NCBI GenBank assembly: GCA_949592205.1
Contig: CATIUR010000017.1
Span: forward strand, 62,001-126,000
Direction of reading: 5' to 3'
Length of the DNA: 64,000 bases
Source of the DNA: Helichrysum umbraculigerum
Taxonomy: Eukaryota > Streptophyta > Magnoliopsida > Asterales > Asteraceae
Within the stretch, counting starts at the first letter, position 1. Each line of letters begins with the position of its first letter. Below the pieces are notes generated by a model. It did not search any database and was not told the origin of the DNA. It saw nothing but the letters and a program-made list of their open reading frames with translations. Positions 38,886 to 50,137 of this stretch are shown here, piece after piece. Both the position numbers and the translations under genes were made by a program.

Positions 38886-39371
38886 TTAACGTAGATTAAT
38901 TTGTTCCATCATCGTGACAAGACGGTCCACAGTGTTTGCAAGCCTGCTAGCTTGTCGGGCGTTGTCTTCTGCTAGTGCAAGTCGTTGTGTTAGTCCACGC
39001 GCATATTCTTCTGCCTCAAGTGAGCGTTGCACACATTCATCCATCCTTTGTTGCAGAAGGGCATTTTCCACCCTTATTTCTATAATTTGGTTGCGAAGGA
39101 CATCCATGTTGTTGTTTGTGGTTTCAAGGTCGTCGGAGACCTGTTCTATGCGTTCAAGAGACGTAAGTCGCCAGTTTTCATTTGTTTCCTGCAACACGAC
39201 ATCCATGGTGCGAAGTCGCTGCTCGTGTTGATTTACCCTAGCAGCTAAAGCCGGTAAGGCGATGTGAGTGGGATACGGGCCAGCTCGAGGCAACCTGTTG
39301 TTCCTCCTTGCTACCCTTGGGTTCTGCGACCCAGATGGAGAACGAGATGAATTTGATGGGATGTTTGCCAT
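38886..39371 (-). CDS. Accessory coiled-coil ORF of element E, upstream of gag
   Basis: 161 codons, ATG at 39371, between the primer site and the gag-pol start (289 bp ahead). The basic, Ser/Arg-rich N-terminus (SPSGSQNPRVARRNNRLP) is followed by a long heptad-like helix from ~50 to the end (RVNQHEQRLRTMDVVLQETN; RIEQVSDDLETTNNNMDVL; LVTMMEQINLR), so a parallel coiled coil with a basic tail is likely. No known domain recognised. It is the first ORF on the genomic RNA and may be translated before gag. The leader either side (38597-38885 and 39372-39683) shows nothing else. Confidence 0.6.
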   Translation of the reverse strand: MANIPSNSSRSPSGSQNPRVARRNNRLPRAGPYPTHIALPALAARVNQHEQRLRTMDVVLQETNENWRLTSLERIEQVSDDLETTNNNMDVLRNQIIEIRVENALLQQRMDECVQRSLEAEEYARGLTQRLALAEDNARQASRLANTVDRLVTMMEQINLR

Positions 39372-39683
39372 TTCTGAGACAAAGCGTTAGTAAGATTGAG
39401 GCCTATATTCATATAGCTCCTATATAATATAGCCTATTGAGTGTCTAGCATAAACATGTGTGAGTCTCGGTTCTCTCGAGGTCAGAGTCTTCTATTGTAT
39501 CCTGTTCAGCCATAACTACTTTCAGATCTTACATCATCTTTGCTTAATTGTACATAGTTGATCAGGCTATGTTAAATTAAACTCGTATGCTGTAATCCCT
39601 GAACCAGTCATACCTAATAAGGAATACTGCCTAATGGTCATAGTCTAGGCTCACTAAATGCAACCTAGTTCACTATAACCTTA

Positions 39684-39699
39684 GGCTCTGATACCAATC
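39684..39699 (-). other. Primer binding site of element E (tRNA-iMet type)
   Basis: Minus strand TTGGTATCAGAGCC three bases inside the 5' LTR. Confidence 0.85.
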
Positions 39700-42257
39700 T
39701 GTAACACCCCCAAATTTTGATGATTTGCGGAAGCTTGATTTGGGTGTTACTAATCAATAACAAAGCACAAAGATATATAGTAAACGACTCTATATGCGTC
39801 GTTTTAACAAAATATATTGATAACTGAAATGTTTACAACATTTATAGCTTTACATAGCTCGAGTTTAAATAAAATGAGATTTCAGTACATAAGTACTTGT
39901 ACAAAATATACTAATGCAAGAAAATCTCAATCGTCTGTATGCTGACTCGAGCTAAATCCTGAAGCAGAAACATCCTACTGCTGGGTACCTGCGATATATG
40001 CTAAAAGGTCAGCTATAAAGCTGGTGAGCTCACAGGTTTGAAATCAAGTAATATCGTATGAACCGCAAGATTTAAAAATGAATTGCATCCAGCAATTAAA
40101 TAATGAATTGCATCCAGCAATTAAATAATGAATTGCATCCAGCAATTTAATGATAATCATCGTGTATACAGCCATGAGCACATAGTTGAGCTTAACTCGA
40201 GGGCCGGGTCCCCTATAGAGAATTCCGGGCGAGGTGCCTCCACGAATGCCTAATCCACATTCGTCTTCCCAAATATTAGTACGTTCGTTTACCCGGTTAG
40301 TGCTTGCTAACCCGAACGAGGAGGGTCAATCCTATATGGTACCATATACTAATATTCACGCTACAACGTATTAACAACTATGCTGACGGAGGACTTTAAA
40401 TGATTAGTTTCGAAAAACTCATGTAGTATATGAAAAGTTGGTACTTGCGTTCACATGTTAAAAGTTTGAGCAGTATATCACACCCCTGAGTAAAACAGTA
40501 AAAGAGGGGCTATGAGACTCACCTGAGTCGTTGAGTTTATGAAAATAAACTGAGGATGATTAGCCGAGAATCGAAGTCCAAAGACTTGTAACCTGAGGGT
40601 GTCCATGACACGCGATGGTTATAATATGCGAAGGTATCTAATAAGACTACCTTGTAGTTGTTCGTCCAACTATAATGTCCAAATCTCCACTATTTGGTTG
40701 ATACGTTTAAGTGTTTGAAAAGTGTACGGCCCGTTGGTGACGGATTTGTAATAATAATCTCAATTATTACTATTTTGATTTCGTGGCGTTTTACTTGAAA
40801 AATGTGTTTTGATTGTGTTTTAGAAGCCGTTACGAAATCTAAGTACGGGGGTCCGGGGGCAGCGCCCCTGGTAGCGGGGTCCAAGGGGCGGCAGCCCCTG
40901 GCGGGGTCCAAGGGGCAGAGCCCCTGGCTGGGGTCGAGCTGCCAGGTCAGCTTGGAAAATTTTTATTTCTACTATATTGCTTTGACGAAAAACGCATCTG
41001 GATCAGAATTTGGGTAAAATCGAGTGATAAATTTCGAGTCTCGACACTTAATAAAAATCTGTGTTTTTGAGGTTCTGGTTTATGCGACGTAGGGTGCGAC
41101 GTCGCAGGTAGGATTGCGACGTAGAGCATGACGTCGCTAAAGGCGACGTTTCGCAATTTAATGCGACGTAGGGTGCTACGTCGCTAATGCGACGTAGGTG
41201 ATTTCTGCGACGCAGGGGCTTGCGTCGCTAAGTGTGACGTGGCGAGGTATTGGCGACGTTAAGGCTGACGTCGCTATATGCGACGTCGCAATTTAATGCG
41301 ACGTTGTGACTGACGTCGCACTATGCGACGTCACGAGGTGTTTTGCGACGTAGAGGCTGACGTCGCATAAATTCCGGGCCAAATGCGACGTAGCGGTCTG
41401 TTGGCCGGAAAATGGGTCGAAAACGAGTTTTTCGGTTTCCGTTCGGTCCAAAACTTTTACCCAACCCTTATTTGAACATTATAAGTCGATACAAACCGCA
41501 AACAAGTAAAAACACTTAAAAACGAGAGGTGTCGGAAACTTACAAATCGCCGAAATGAAATTTCGGAAAGATAGAAAGATAGATCGTGTCGCGGTGGTCG
41601 TGAATCTCTAAAAATCTTGAAGATCCGAAGTCGTTTGATATGTTTATTTTGCGTTTTTGTGAGATTTTTGAAGGTGAGGGTGGTTGGTGGAGTTGAGAGA
41701 AAAGAAAGGAGAAAGAGAAAGAGAGATGAGAAAGTGAGAAAAAGAGAGTGGGAAATGGGAGGTTATCCTCCCATTTTTCGCCCCGCGTTCCCGCTCCGTG
41801 CGGTGTTCGTTTGCTCCGTCGTTTCAACGTTAATTAATTATTTTAAATATTAAATGGTACGTTTTAAATACAAATTATTACGTGATATTTTATTTAATTA
41901 TTTTACAATTAAGTTTACGTTTGAGTTAATAATGTAAGTTGGTTTATTTAGTTTGCGCGTTTTACATTTTAAATTGTATAATTTCTGATTGTATGATACG
42001 AACGAATACGAAATATTATAATAATAATATTTTTGACATAACAACGTTATTTAATAAAATTTGTCACCAACGTCCATATTAAATTTGAATCGAAATACAT
42101 CCGATTTAAATTGCGTACGATTTAATCAAATCGCATATTCGTATATATTCAACAATATATATAATTCGATACATTAATTAGCCTAACCAGGAACTAATTA
42201 CATGTATTAACATTCGATTAGGCACTAATCTCTAGTCCTAATTTGGCGGGTGTTACA
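39700..42257 (-). repeat. LTR of element E (5' LTR)
   Basis: 2558 bp, almost identical to 31541-34098. It carries the same 25-bp hairpin repeats (40074-40149), G/C block (40849-40934) and GCGACGT array (41081-41399). Confidence 0.95.
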
Positions 42258-42690
42258 ATGTGGATCTGAGTGTTGATCGATAGTAATAGATTGGCGGAAT
42301 CAATCAATTACACAAACAAGTAATAAACTCAAACCGAAAAACAATGATCAATCAAAGTAAACGAGTATATTAGCTTGTAAATCGTATTCAAACTGTTTAC
42401 AGAAGTGCCTAGTCGACAAATGGTGCTAAGGTTTCGTCAACCCTAGCCGAAAACCCGTAGGTTTCAATTTATACTAACAAAATCGGCAGACATGCGTCAC
42501 TTGGGAAGTGTCGCATGTCGCCGCCCTCATGCGTCACTTACCTAAGTGTCGCTATGCGTCACTAAGGCAAGTGTCGCCTAATGCAAAACTTAAGTGTCGC
42601 TAATACAGAAAATGACTTTTCTAATAAAACTAACTAACGACACTTACAACTCAATAGACCAACTGACAGACACACAAACATGTATCAACA
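42258..42690 (-). repeat. LTR of element F (5' LTR, outer part after E)
   Basis: Starts with the duplicated ATGTG and ends TGTATCAACA; identical by eye to 19228-19660. It is followed by ATCAC, the F target duplication, and then the resumed C pol. Confidence 0.93.
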
Positions 42691-43400
42691 ATCACGGGTC
42701 AAGGTACGCTCACAAATGGAAAAGTGAGCTTTGAGAAAGTGAATCTGGTGGAACAACTCAAGTACAATCTACTCAGCGTTTCACAGATTGGTGATAAGGA
42801 ACTTACCACGGCATTTAATAAAAAGGAATGTCTTATCTTGAAGCCGGGGTTTGTTATTCCAGAAGAATGGGTGCTACTGAGGGCACCAAGACAAAAGGAC
42901 ACGTATGTTCTGGATATGAAGACTGTTGAAACATCTCATCACACGTGTCTGTTATCTGACGCTCCAGAAAAGGAATCATTACTTTGGCATAGACGAATGG
43001 GACATCTGCACTTTAGAAAGATGAATTATTTAGTAAAGAATGATCTTGTGCTTGGTGTGCCGAAGCAATCCTTCGGTCTGAATGATCGTTGTATCCCTTG
43101 TCAAAAGGGAAAACAGCACAAGAAGTCCCACAAGTCAAAGTTAGTGAACTCTATTGAAAATCCGTTGGAGCTGTTGCATATGGATCTCTTTGGTCCCATG
43201 AACAAGAAGAGTATTGGAGGATCTTCTTACTGTTTAGTAGTCACCGATGACTACTCCCGTTTCTCGTGGGTTTACTTTGTCTTCACTAAAGATGAAGTTT
43301 CGGAGATTCTCGTTTACTTATTTGATCGTCTAGAGAATCTATGCAACAAAAGAATCAAGAAACTTAGGTCGGAAAATGGTACCGAATTTAAGAACTCTGT
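42691..43400 (+). pseudogene. Element C pol: protease end and integrase start, cut by hAT
   Basis: Resumes the frame broken at 19211. It holds the integrase zinc region (HRRMGHLHFRKMNYL...CIPCQKGK), the first catalytic D (LHMDLFGP) and the second in RSENGTEF, where the usual D is E: a key catalytic residue is changed. The frame ends in the hAT insertion after AACTCTGT (43393-43400). Confidence 0.85.
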
Positions 43401-43946
43401 CAGGCCCGGCACTGGGCATGGGCAGGCCGTGCGACCGCCCAGGGCATCAAATCGGTAAGGGGCATCATGTTTTCGGTAGCTATTGAGTCATACTAGGTTC
43501 ATTAGTTAGCAGACCAGGAACCTGCAACTTTCTAGGAAGAAGACGGCTGTGCATACCAGGAAGAAGAAGAAGAATTAAGTTACTGGGCCTAATCTTGTGA
43601 TACTTATAGTAGTTTGTTTTATATTATATTTGAGCCCAACCAATTAATTGAGTCCAACCACTAAATTCACCAATTCAACCCATCTAAATAATTAAATAAG
43701 TAAAGCCCAATTTTATAACAATTATATCAAGTACTCCGTGATATACCTTGGCAATTGAAACGGCAGAAGATTTAAAAGCTAGATCGTAAAAATACACACT
43801 TTCAAGTAATCAAGGGAGATCGATTGATCAAGGATTCAAGGGCATCAAATTAATCAATCAATCTTTTTTTACTCTTTATGATCAGGTGATATTTTTCCTT
43901 ACTTGTTATTTTTTATTTGAATACTACTTTAGATATATAAATTATC

Positions 43947-44112
43947 ATGTTTCCACGTAAACAACCATCAGGGTCCCAAAATAGGAAAAGAAAGAAAAAT
44001 CAACAAGAACTTGCCGAATCTTTACGAAGATCTATAAATAGGTATTTTGTTAGACAAGAAAATAATGATAATAACAATATTAATAGTAATGTTGAAGAAA
44101 ATGATGATGATG

Positions 44113-44203
<91 letters not shown>

Positions 44204-46643
44204 AGAAGAAGAAAATAATGATAACAACAATTTTGGAGGAAATAATAATAACGATAACAATAATAATATTGTTGAAGAAAATGATGCAAATAAGGAGATT
44301 CCTAAAAACATTGAAAATACTATGAACAATGAAAATTCAGAAAACGAAAACGTTAATGTAAATAAAGGTAATAAAGATCCTACTGAAAAAAATTATGAAG
44401 GTTGTGATAATTGTTCAAATATCTTTGATGTGAGAGTTTGGGATGGTTTAAGTTCAAACATGAAAGATTTACTTGTAAGCAAAGGGCCTGTGAGAGAAAT
44501 TAATTTAGAATATCCAAAAGATACATCAGGTAGACACTTCTCTTGTGAATATTATACACGTAAGCTAAGAAATGGTGATTCTTATGATAGAAAATGGTTG
44601 ATTTATTCGAAAGAACTTGATAAAGTATTTTGTTTTTGTTGTAAGTTATTTAAAACTGCAAGATCGAGAAGTCAATTAGCAAGTGAAGGAATAAATGATT
44701 GGAAACATCTAAGTGAAACTTTAAAAGTACATGAAAATAGTTCTGAGCATATGATTAACTTGAGAACTTGGTCAGAGTTGCGTGTGAGGTTAAATACGAA
44801 TCAAACAATTGATAATGAGCTACAAGAACTTATAAAAAAAGATACTAAACACTGGAAAGAAGTTTTAGTTAGAATAATTGCCGTTGTCAGATGTCTTGCA
44901 GAATATAACTTGCCGTTTCGTGGATCAAATGAAAAACTATATGAAAAGTCTAATAGAAATTTCTTAGGTATACTTCAAATGATTGCCGAGATTGATCCTA
45001 TCATGAAAGAACATTTTCATAAAATTGAAAACAAAGAAACCCATTATCATTATCTAAGTCATAAAATTCAAAATGAATTGATCGAAATGTTAGCATCCGA
45101 GGTAAAAAATGCAATAATAAAAAAAATTAAAGAGGCAAAGTATTATTCAGTGATTCTCGATTGCACTCCTGATGTGAGTCACCAAGAACAAATGACTTTA
45201 ATTATTAGATGTGTTGATGTTGCGAGTTCTCCTGTACAAGTCGATGAGTATTTCTTAGAGTTTTTAGTCGTAGAAGATACATCAGGAAAAGCTCTTTTTG
45301 AGGTGCTAGTAAATGTTTTGAAATCTCTTGATTTAGATATTAAATATGTAAGAGGACAAAGGTATGATAATGGAGCTAATATGAAGGGAAAACATGCTGG
45401 TGTTCAAGCTAGATTACTTGATGTAAACAAGAGAGCTTTTTATATGCCATGTGGTTGTCATTGTCTTAATTTAGTGTTATGTGATATGGCAAATTCTTGT
45501 CATAAAGCAAAAACTTTTTTTGGTACATGTCAAGCAATATATAATGTGTTCTCTAATTCTACAAAACGGTGGGCTGTTTTACTTGAATATATTGATGAAT
45601 TAACTTTGAAATCATTGTCTGCTACTCGGTGGTAAAGTCGTGTAGAAAGTGTTAAGGCGATAATAACTCAAGTTCCTAAAGTTAAAAACGCTTTAATAAA
45701 ATTAACTAAAGTAAGTGATGTTGCAATAGTGTGTAGAGAGGCTGAATCATTGATAAATGGTGAATTTTCAAGTTTTGAATTTATTTTAAGTTTGGTTATT
45801 TGGTATGAAATTTTATATAAGATTAATTTGGTTAGTAAAAAGTTACAGTCTAGTGATATGCTTCTTGATGTCGCTGTTAAAAATTTGGAGGGTCTCGTTT
45901 CTTATTTTCAAAACTATAGAGAAACTGGGTTGGACAATGCTATTATTGAGGCTAAAAAAATTGCAGAAACCGTCGATATTGAACCTGAGTTTCCTGTTAA
46001 ACGTACATCTAATAGGAAAAAATAATTTGATGAGATTCCAAATACTGAAAGGGAACAACAATCTGCTAAGGAACAATTTAGAACTGATTACTTTCTCGTT
46101 TTAGTTGATATGGCTCTTGTGCAGCTAGATAGTAGATTTGAACAAATGAAATCTTTTGAGTCTATTTTTGGTTTTTTATTTGACGCATCAAAGTTATATT
46201 ATTTAGATAATGAAAACTTAAAAAAATGTTGTTTAGATCTTGAATTTGCTTTGACATGTGATAAAGATTATGATATAGATGGAAATGACTTGTTTATGGA
46301 GTTACAAATTTTGCAGGACATGTTGCCGAATGCAGCATATGAGGGAGAAAGACCATGGACATCTATTCAAATCATGGAGTTCACAAAGAAGATGGATATG
46401 TTTCCTAATGTTTTACTTGCATACAAGATTTTATTAACCATACCAGTAACGGTAGCATCTGCAGAAAGAAGTTTTTCAAAGTTAAAGCTATTGAAATCTT
46501 ATTTACGAAGTACAATGAGTCAAGAGAGGCTTAATGGGTTAGCAATTTTGAGTATTGAAAGTAAGTTTTTAGCGAATGTTGACTATGATAAGATAATTGA
46601 TGTTTTTGCTTCAAGAAACGCACGACGACATCGTTTTAGGTGA
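43947..46643 (+). pseudogene. hAT transposase (zinc finger MYM-type 1-like), two stops
   Basis: Frame from ATG 43947. N-terminal basic stretch, then an extreme run of ~30 Asn coded by AAT/AAC (44117-44205), then a TTF-type zinc region (WLIYSKELDKVFCFCCKLF...SEHMINL), a DUF4371-like middle (LPFRGSNEKLYE; YSVILDCTPDVSHQEQM; DNGANMKGKHAGVQ) and the hAT dimerisation region at the end (PVTVASAERSFSKLKLLKSYLRS). In-frame TAA after SATRW (45633-45635) and after NRKK (46023-46025); the frame is the same throughout. The family normally cuts and pastes DNA and its dimer domain is needed for that. Confidence 0.88.
44115..44206 (+). repeat. AAT/AAC microsatellite in the transposase frame
   Basis: About thirty AAT/AAC triplets, in frame with the transposase, giving poly-Asn. 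Slippage here would keep the frame. Confidence 0.9.
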
Positions 46644-46849
46644 TTAGTGAAGTACTTGTAATTCGGATTTAATCTCCTCATATTGTAACAGATTATTTAT
46701 GAAATAAAAATCGGCGTGGGGATAAGCCGCCTAGCTTGACTAGGTTCCAAACCCCTTATAAATGTAGTGTGTTTTATCGTCATTTTGCTCACAAGGGGCA
46801 TTTTTTAGTTGGCTCGCCCAGGGCATCAAAAAACTCAGGACCGGCCCTG

Positions 46850-49524
46850 AACTCTGTGATAGAGTTCTACACGCTAAGGAAAGGTATTGATCATCAGTTC
46901 AGCGCGCCAAGGACTCCTCAGCAAAATGGAGTCACTGAACGGAAAAATAGAACTCTAATTGAAACTGCGCGAACCATGTTAGCGGACTCAAAACTTCCCG
47001 TGACTTTCTGGGCAGAAGCCGTTAGCACCGCTTGTTATGTTCTTAATCGGGTTACAGTAGTGAAGAAGAAGAATAAGACATCATATGAACTACTTAACAA
47101 CCGTAAACCGACACTACAGTTTCTAGAGCCATTTGGTTGTCCCTGCACTATTATGTATACTCAAGGGAAGGTTGATAAATTTGGTGCCAAATCGAGTGAA
47201 GGCTTGTTCTTGGGTTACTCTACAAACTCACCGAACAAACGTGTGTACAATTTAGCAACCAAACGTGTGGAGGAACATTTTGAAGTTACTTGTCTCCACT
47301 ACACTGAGAATCCCGAAGGGAAGGGACCCAAAGCGTTTTTTTGACTATGAGGCTCTGTTTGAATCCTTTAACCTTCCACAAGAAGAAGGTGAGGATGTTG
47401 ATGAGGAGGTTACCTTACTTCATGGCATGGATTTATCATCTGATGAAACCTATCCATTCACTGCTAAACCTCCTCCAGCCGCTGCTCAAACGCCTCCTGC
47501 TGCTGTCGATGTTCCATCCACTTCTTCAAACATTTACTCTTCCGCTGCTCAATATGATTTATCTGATGAAGAGATGGATGATCCGACTAAGTTCAGTTCT
47601 TATATAGAACAGGAGGCAGATGCCACAAACTTGCAACCTGTTATTCAGCCAGAGGTCATTCCCACATCCAGAATCCACAAGGATCATCCTAAGGATAAGA
47701 TAATTGAAGACTTAGACAAGAGCGTTAGAACTAGAAGACAAGTTGCAGAAACTACTCCAGCACCTGCTCAAGTACCTGCTCCGGCACCTACTTCTGCTCC
47801 TGCTTCAGTAACTGCTTCTGAACTTGCATCAGTATCTGAACCAGCTTCTACTAGTCCAGACACTGCACCAACGGATGTTAATCCATCTTCTCCTACTCCG
47901 CTGTCTGAATCTACTTCCGATATGTCGGATTCTGCTAAATTGACATGTCTAATATCTGAGGTTGAGGAATGTTTTCTGTCTCAAGTCGAACCCAAAAAGA
48001 CCGAAGAAGCGTTACAAGATCCTTATTGGGTTGAGGCTATGCAAGAGGAATTACAGCAGTTCAAGAAGCTGAAAGTGTGGCAATTAGTACCATTACCCAA
48101 AAATTAGCATCCGATTGGAACGCGTTGGGTATTTCGAATCAAGATGGATGATAGAGGGGTTGTTGTATGAAACAAGGCTCATCTCGTAGTTCAGGGCTAT
48201 ACTCAGATTGAAGGATTGGACTATGATGAGGTGTTTGCCCCAGTTGCAAGGTTGGAATCCATACGAATATTCTAGGCTTATGCATCGTACAAGGACTTTA
48301 AAGTGTATCAAATGGATGTCAAGACTGCTTTTCTGTATGGGGACATGGAAAAAGAGGTGTATGTCAGACAGCCGCCAGGCTTTGAGGACTCAGTGCACCC
48401 AGACTATGTTTGCAAATTAGACAAGGCACTGTATGGTCTTCATCAGGCTCCTCGAGCCTAGTATGAGAAGCTGTCTACTTATCTGCTTGAAAACGACTTT
48501 GAAAGAGGCCACATCGACAACACCCTCTTTATAAAAAGGGACGAATATGATTTGCTACTTGTTCAGGTTTATGTTGACGACATCATTTTCGGTTCTACAA
48601 AGGAGTCAATGTGTTTGGAATTTGAGCAGATCATGAAGAAGAAGTTCGAGATGAGTGCTTTGGGGGAACTTAAATTCTTTCTAGGTGTGCAGGTTGAGCA
48701 ACTAGATAAAGGGATATTCATACATCAGTCAAAATATGTCAATGACATGCTGACTAGATACGGTATGCTCAACTGTAAGACCTTTGGTACTCCCATTGCC
48801 CAAAATCACGATCTTGGACCAAATGAGGAACACGACGATTGTAATGTAACGGAGTATCGCTCTATGATCGGCTCCCTTATGTATTTGACTGCCTCAAGAC
48901 CGGATATAGTGTTTGCTGTCTCTATCTGTTCAAGATATCAGGCAAAACCTAAGGTTTCCCAATCTGAAAGCTGTGAAGCGAATCTTCGGTTATCTCAAAC
49001 ATAGGCCGAATTTGGGTCTATGGTATCACAAAGAGAAGACATTCGCTCTCACTGCTTATTCTGATTCAGATCATGGTTGATGCAGTATTGAAAAGAAGTC
49101 AACAACAGGAGGATGCCAATTCTTGGGGTCGCGTTTGGTCACATGGCAGTGCAAGAAACAGACTACGGTTTCCACTTCAACAGCTGAAGCGGAGTATGTT
49201 GCTGCTGCTAGTTGCTGTGCTCAGGTTCTCTGGATCCAGCATCAATTGCGCGATTACGGTTTACTCTTAACCATGACTCCTATTCATATTGATAATAATG
49301 CTGCTATCTGTATCACCAAAAATCCCGTACAGCATTCTAAGACTAAGCACATAGAACTTAGGTTTCACTTTATACGGGATTGCTATGAGAAACACTTGAT
49401 AGACCTTGTCCAAGTAGGTTCCCTAGAAAACTCTGCTGACTTATTCACTAAGGCTTTCAATAGAATACGTTTTGATGAACTAGTCAACATGATAGGGTTA
49501 CGTTTTTTCCAACCTAAAAAGTAA
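46850..49524 (+). pseudogene. Element C pol: integrase end, RT and RNase H (broken)
   Basis: Resumes at the hAT target duplication: integrase end with E in VTERKNRT; a frameshift at a T7 run (47335-47341); a Pro/Ser/Thr-rich linker; RT with DVKTAFLYG and YVDDIIFGS; RNase H with STAEAEYVAAA. Stops that I see: after LPLPKN (~48107), near 48169, 48274, 48461 and 49079, plus a frameshift near 48960. Order and length match the F pol. It cannot be expressed. Confidence 0.88.
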
Positions 49525-49540
49525 TTTGACTTGGTCATCG

Positions 49541-49545
49541 TGTTT

Positions 49546-49578
<33 letters not shown>

Positions 49579-49636
49579 GGGAAACGGCAACAGCAACTCT
49601 TTATATTTTGTAGTATTAAAGAAAACGCATGGTTGC
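49541..49636 (+). promoter_or_regulatory. Conserved post-pol hairpin and homopolymer tract (C)
   Basis: T25 then A14 run, GCAAC at 49587-49591, CTCTTTATA...TAGTATTAAAG, GTTGC at 49632-49636. Same order as 24344-24438 in F. The stretch 49637-50057 is otherwise non-coding, with a GGGGGAGTAT purine tract at 49693. Confidence 0.5.
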
Positions 49637-50057
49637 TACATTAGACGTTGAGTTGAGTCTGTAAACAACTTGGGAGATGATAGTACATCAAGGGGGAGTA
49701 TCTTAACAATAATCTCTAAGTGTTAAGATGGATGTGTTAGAAGGTTTAAGTAAGTTATCATTAATATTACATCTTCGGTTAGAGGTTGTGCCTATATTTA
49801 TCTTGTTATACACCCTTCTCCACTTGATATAAACCGCGTTCTATGAAAGTGATAAGAATAACCTCTAGACGGCTTCATCATATGATGTACTGGTAGGCAT
49901 ATTATCTTCTAGTTTCTAAAGACATTAAGAAGCTCATTAAATGCATGTGTATTGTCTGGTGGGACACATTCTTAATGTATGATTAAATATCTTAATTTCT
50001 GAATACCACTTGGCACAATTCTACGTTTTTTGAATCATGTGTGAACAAATTTGGGGG

Positions 50058-50115
50058 ATATACTTTCTGTTGCCTATGTTGCGCGTCAGTGCAGACCTGG
50101 TTTCAGTTTGTATGT
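50058..50115 (+). promoter_or_regulatory. RNA module 1 of element C
   Basis: Inner hairpin 50080-50093: TGCGC/GTGCA (one G.T wobble), then GACCTG. Outer stem 50058-50069 with 50104-50115: ATAC/GTAT and CTG/CAG around a TTT/TTT internal loop. Compared with F module 1 (TGTAC/GTGCA), the third pair has gone from T.G to C-G. A second module is missing, lost in the deletion at ~50138. Confidence 0.65.
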
Positions 50116-50137
50116 CTTAAAAATGTTAAGCAAACGC

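Larger units (their letters stand above)
31541..42257 (-). mobile_element. Element E: Tekay-type chromovirus, complete and young
   Basis: Ty3/Gypsy element on the minus strand with TSD ATGTG (31536-31540, 42258-42262). Two 2558-bp LTRs, a tRNA-iMet type primer site, an accessory ORF, a single uninterrupted gag-pol ORF with a C-terminal chromodomain-like region, and a polypurine tract. By my reading the LTRs differ at only three positions in 2558 (near 32890, 33108 and 33518). It interrupts the promoter LTR of F. Confidence 0.95.
19212..42690 (-). mobile_element. Element F: young Sirevirus-type Copia retrotransposon
   Basis: Minus strand, TSD ATCAC (19207-19211, 42691-42695). LTRs of 449 bp: 19212-19660 and 31520-31540 plus 42258-42690, the latter split by E. 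I found no difference between the two LTRs. In transcription order: LTR, tRNA-iMet primer site, leader palindrome array, gag, pol, structured RNA region, third ORF, polypurine tract, LTR. Only one internal stop (in pol) was found, so it is close to intact apart from the E insertion. Confidence 0.92.
43401..46849 (+). mobile_element. hAT DNA transposon in element C
   Basis: 3449 bp with 8-bp TSD AACTCTGT (43393-43400, 46850-46857), diagnostic for hAT. The imperfect terminal inverted repeats start CAGGCCCGGCACTGG (left) and, read inward on the other strand, CAGGGCCGGTCCTGA (right). GCCCAGGGCATCAAA is repeated subterminally (43437-43451 and 46815-46829). It carries one transposase pseudogene. 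The non-coding ends, 43452-43946 and 46644-46800, show nothing else. Confidence 0.93.

Noticed and set aside
46736..46857. Extra coding exon joining hAT to C pol
   Set aside because: The open frame through here merely reads across the hAT end and the target duplication.
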